This document shows, one piece after another, positions 6,195-7,400 of a DNA stretch of 7,400 bases; position 1 is the first letter of the stretch; each line of letters begins with the position of its first letter. Made by a program: the position numbers and the translations under genes. This stretch comes from an uncultured Chloroflexota bacterium. GTDB taxonomy: Bacteria; Chloroflexota; Anaerolineae; Anaerolineales; Anaerolineaceae. Below the pieces are notes generated by a model that saw nothing but the letters and a program-made list of their open reading frames with translations, was not told the origin of the DNA and did not search any database. Location: the NCBI GenBank assembly GCA_902795255.1, contig CADBKS010000151.1, positions 1 through 7,400 on the forward strand, written 5' to 3'.

Positions 6195-6286
6195 AAGCAT
6201 GTAGTTATACTCTGCTATGAATAAGAGCTGCGGAAGAAAATAAAACCTATATAAGCAGGGGCAGGGGCAGCAGGCGGCTTTAGACA

Positions 6287-6323
6287 GGCCGCGCACTGCG
6301 AAGCACTCAACTCCGGGTGCCAT
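6287..6323 (+). repeat. Intergenic repeat element, copy 3 (inverted, diverged core)
   Basis: The reverse complement of 6287-6323 matches the copy 1 core at about 32 of 37 positions and copy 2 at about 30. TGCGAAGCACTCA and TGCCAT are fully kept. The upstream GC arm is degenerate: GCGGC (6274-6278) and GCCGC (6288-6292) could form a 5-bp stem with a much shorter loop. It reads toward the nucleoside hydrolase gene, ending 50 bases before its -10 box and 101 bases before its start codon. It forms a widely spaced inverted pair with copy 2. Confidence 0.72.
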
Positions 6324-6368
6324 TTCTCCCAAAAGTCTATGAAGAAGAGAACACCCCGGCAGCGGCCC

Positions 6369-6379
6369 TATGTTATAAT
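6369..6379 (+). promoter_or_regulatory. Extended -10 promoter of nucleoside hydrolase gene
   Basis: TATGTTATAAT: consensus TATAAT (6374-6379) with TGn (6371-6373) in front and no -35 at the expected place. It is identical over 11 bases to the box of the divergent secreted-protein gene. The start codon follows after 45 bases. Confidence 0.72.
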
Positions 6380-6424
6380 TTTTTCCAGCACAACTTTCCT
6401 GAAGATCCGGAGGATAAAACGATT

Positions 6425-7393
6425 ATGGCAAGAAAAGTGATCCTGGATGTGGATACCGGTTCCGACGACGCATGCGCGGTCATGCTGGCATATCTGCATA
6501 AAGACATCGACCTCATCGCGGTCTGTTCGGTCAAAGGCAACCAGCCGCTGAAATTCACAAATGAAAACACGCTGCGCATCCGGGAGCTTCTCGGGGCGGA
6601 CTTTCCGGTCTACAAAGGCTGCGCGACCGGTCTGGTCTCCGACCTGATCGTACCGAGAGTCCCGCGGGCCAAAAATGTCGACGCCTATGACGAACAGGGC
6701 AACAAGATCCATATCCACACCGAGCTCTTCGACCTGCCGGAAGCAAAACGGAAGGAAGAAGCGATGCCCGCCCCGCTGTTTTATGTGGATCATCTCCGCA
6801 AAGCCAAAGAACCCGTCACCATCGCAGCCGTCGGACCGCTGACGAACCTGGCCGTCGCGCTGCTCATCGATCCGGACATCGTAAAGAACATTGAAGAGAT
6901 CGTCATCATGGGCGGCGGCCACCACATCACCAACGTCACCAACGCCGCCGAATTCAACATCTATGACGACCCGGAAGCAGCCCAGCGGGTGCTGCACTGC
7001 GGAGCAAAGATCACCATGGTGCCGCTGGATGCCACCCATACCGCATACATCGGCAAAGACACCTCCCGGGCCCTGCGGGAGATCAACACCCCCGCGGCAC
7101 GCTTCGCCGCGGACCTGATCGACGTGCGGATCCTGGTCCACAACCAGTGCCAGCCGCTCGAAGTCCCCGACACCTGCGCGCTCCATGATCCGCTGACCAT
7201 CGCTTACCTGATCGATCCGGACGTACTGCAGGATGTCTTTTACACCAACGTAGAGGTTTCCACCTCCGGCCTCACCGCCGGTCAGACCGTCGTGGACAAC
7301 CGCGCGCTGCAGGACAACCGGAACGTTCACTTCGCCTACCGCGGCGACCCGGAGAAATTCGCAAAGATCCTTCTCGAAGCCTTCAGACAATAA
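6425..7393 (+). CDS. Inosine-uridine preferring nucleoside hydrolase (IUNH family)
   Basis: Cytosolic enzyme that splits the N-glycosidic bond of ribonucleosides to base and ribose (nucleoside salvage). It has 322 residues, full length for the family. D8-V-D10-T-G-S-D14-D15 is the calcium- and ribose-binding DxDTGxDD motif; G38-N39 continues the pocket; IMGGG (161-165) and AEFN...DPEAA (175-186) are family signatures; H254-D255-P is the C-terminal motif whose Asp completes the calcium site and whose His is linked to leaving-group activation. All key residues are present. The frame is open upstream to a GTG at 6317, but that would place the promoter and part of the repeat inside the gene; the ATG at 6425 begins the conserved sequence and has GGAGG (6409-6413) 11 bases upstream. 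Base preference (purine, pyrimidine or mixed) cannot be read. The stop lies seven bases from the window end, so a following gene cannot be judged. Confidence 0.96.
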   Translation: MARKVILDVDTGSDDACAVMLAYLHKDIDLIAVCSVKGNQPLKFTNENTLRIRELLGADFPVYKGCATGLVSDLIVPRVPRAKNVDAYDEQGNKIHIHTELFDLPEAKRKEEAMPAPLFYVDHLRKAKEPVTIAAVGPLTNLAVALLIDPDIVKNIEEIVIMGGGHHITNVTNAAEFNIYDDPEAAQRVLHCGAKITMVPLDATHTAYIGKDTSRALREINTPAARFAADLIDVRILVHNQCQPLEVPDTCALHDPLTIAYLIDPDVLQDVFYTNVEVSTSGLTAGQTVVDNRALQDNRNVHFAYRGDPEKFAKILLEAFRQ

Positions 7394-7400
7394 AAAAATG

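Larger units (their letters stand above)
5862..6424. other. Divergent intergenic region, 563 bases
   Basis: It separates the secreted-protein gene (leftward) from the nucleoside hydrolase gene (rightward). From left to right it holds an extended -10 promoter, repeat copy 2, a strong hairpin, an A/T-rich stretch (about 6092-6180), a minus-strand terminator, a short purine-rich direct repeat (GCAGGG twice, 6255-6266), inverted repeat copy 3 and the second promoter. Open frames cross it but none has a recognisable protein or a convincing ribosome site. Confidence 0.8.

Noticed and set aside
6255..6272. Short tandem GCAGGG repeat
   Set aside because: Only two full units and a partial one; too short to call a repeat array or regulatory site.
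1268..6323. Possible CRISPR array from the recurring 38-base sequence
   Set aside because: The copies are kilobases apart or inverted, with no regular spacers and no cas genes.
5964..6332. 122-codon minus-strand frame in the divergent region
   Set aside because: It spans both repeat copies, a strong hairpin and a terminator, has no ribosome site and its translation has no protein-like pattern.
6317..6424. Upstream GTG start for the nucleoside hydrolase
   Set aside because: It starts inside repeat copy 3 and includes the extended -10 box; the conserved N-terminus begins at 6425.
6368..7390. 340-codon minus-strand frame opposite the nucleoside hydrolase
   Set aside because: Mirror of a gene with all catalytic motifs; Asp/Val/Gly-rich artefact of codon bias.
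7394..7400. ATG at the very end of the window after an A-run
   Set aside because: Three bases cannot show a gene, and no ribosome site precedes it.

Overview
The window looks like chromosomal DNA of a Gram-positive (Bacillota/Clostridia-type) bacterium with moderately GC-rich genes. The grounds are near-consensus Shine-Dalgarno sites (AGGAGG, GGGGAGG, GGAGG), a textbook TTGACA-17-TACAAT promoter, a CUT1-type sugar ABC cassette without its own ATPase, and a CxxC zinc-ribbon/one-TM protein of a kind common in clostridial genomes. A gut or rumen clostridium is my guess; no rRNA or lineage marker is present to confirm it.

Layout. 1-1187 (minus, cut by the left edge): a PLP-dependent Cys/Met-metabolism enzyme of the cystathionine beta-lyase type. 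1188-1475: an intergenic region with a structured repeat. 1476-4549 (minus): a three-gene sugar-type ABC importer, transcribed in the order solute-binding protein, permease, permease. It has a strong sigma-A promoter at 4593-4621 and a hairpin at 3234-3263 that probably lets the binding protein be made in excess over the permeases. 4719-5111 (minus): a zinc-ribbon membrane protein. 5286-5861 (minus): a secreted protein of unknown function. 5862-6424: a 563-base divergent intergenic region. 6425-7393 (plus): a complete inosine-uridine-type nucleoside hydrolase.

The most unusual content is not a protein. A 38-base sequence occurs three times: 1268-1305, 5956-5993, and inverted and more diverged at 6287-6323. 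Each copy lies 80-101 bases upstream of a start codon and in the same orientation relative to that gene (PLP enzyme, secreted protein, nucleoside hydrolase). In the two better copies it is part of a longer element: an 8-bp GC-only inverted repeat around a loop of exactly 31 bases, aligning without gaps over 76 bases (about 62 identities by hand), followed by a second hairpin region. The two divergent genes also share an identical 11-base extended -10 box (TATGTTATAAT). I find no CRISPR array, transposase, tRNA or rRNA gene.

How the genes fit together: the importer would bring in an oligosaccharide or related solute and would need an ATPase encoded elsewhere. The nucleoside hydrolase salvages bases and ribose, and the PLP enzyme handles sulfur amino acids. 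Nothing in the sequence ties these into one pathway; the shared upstream repeat is the only link I can see between three of them.
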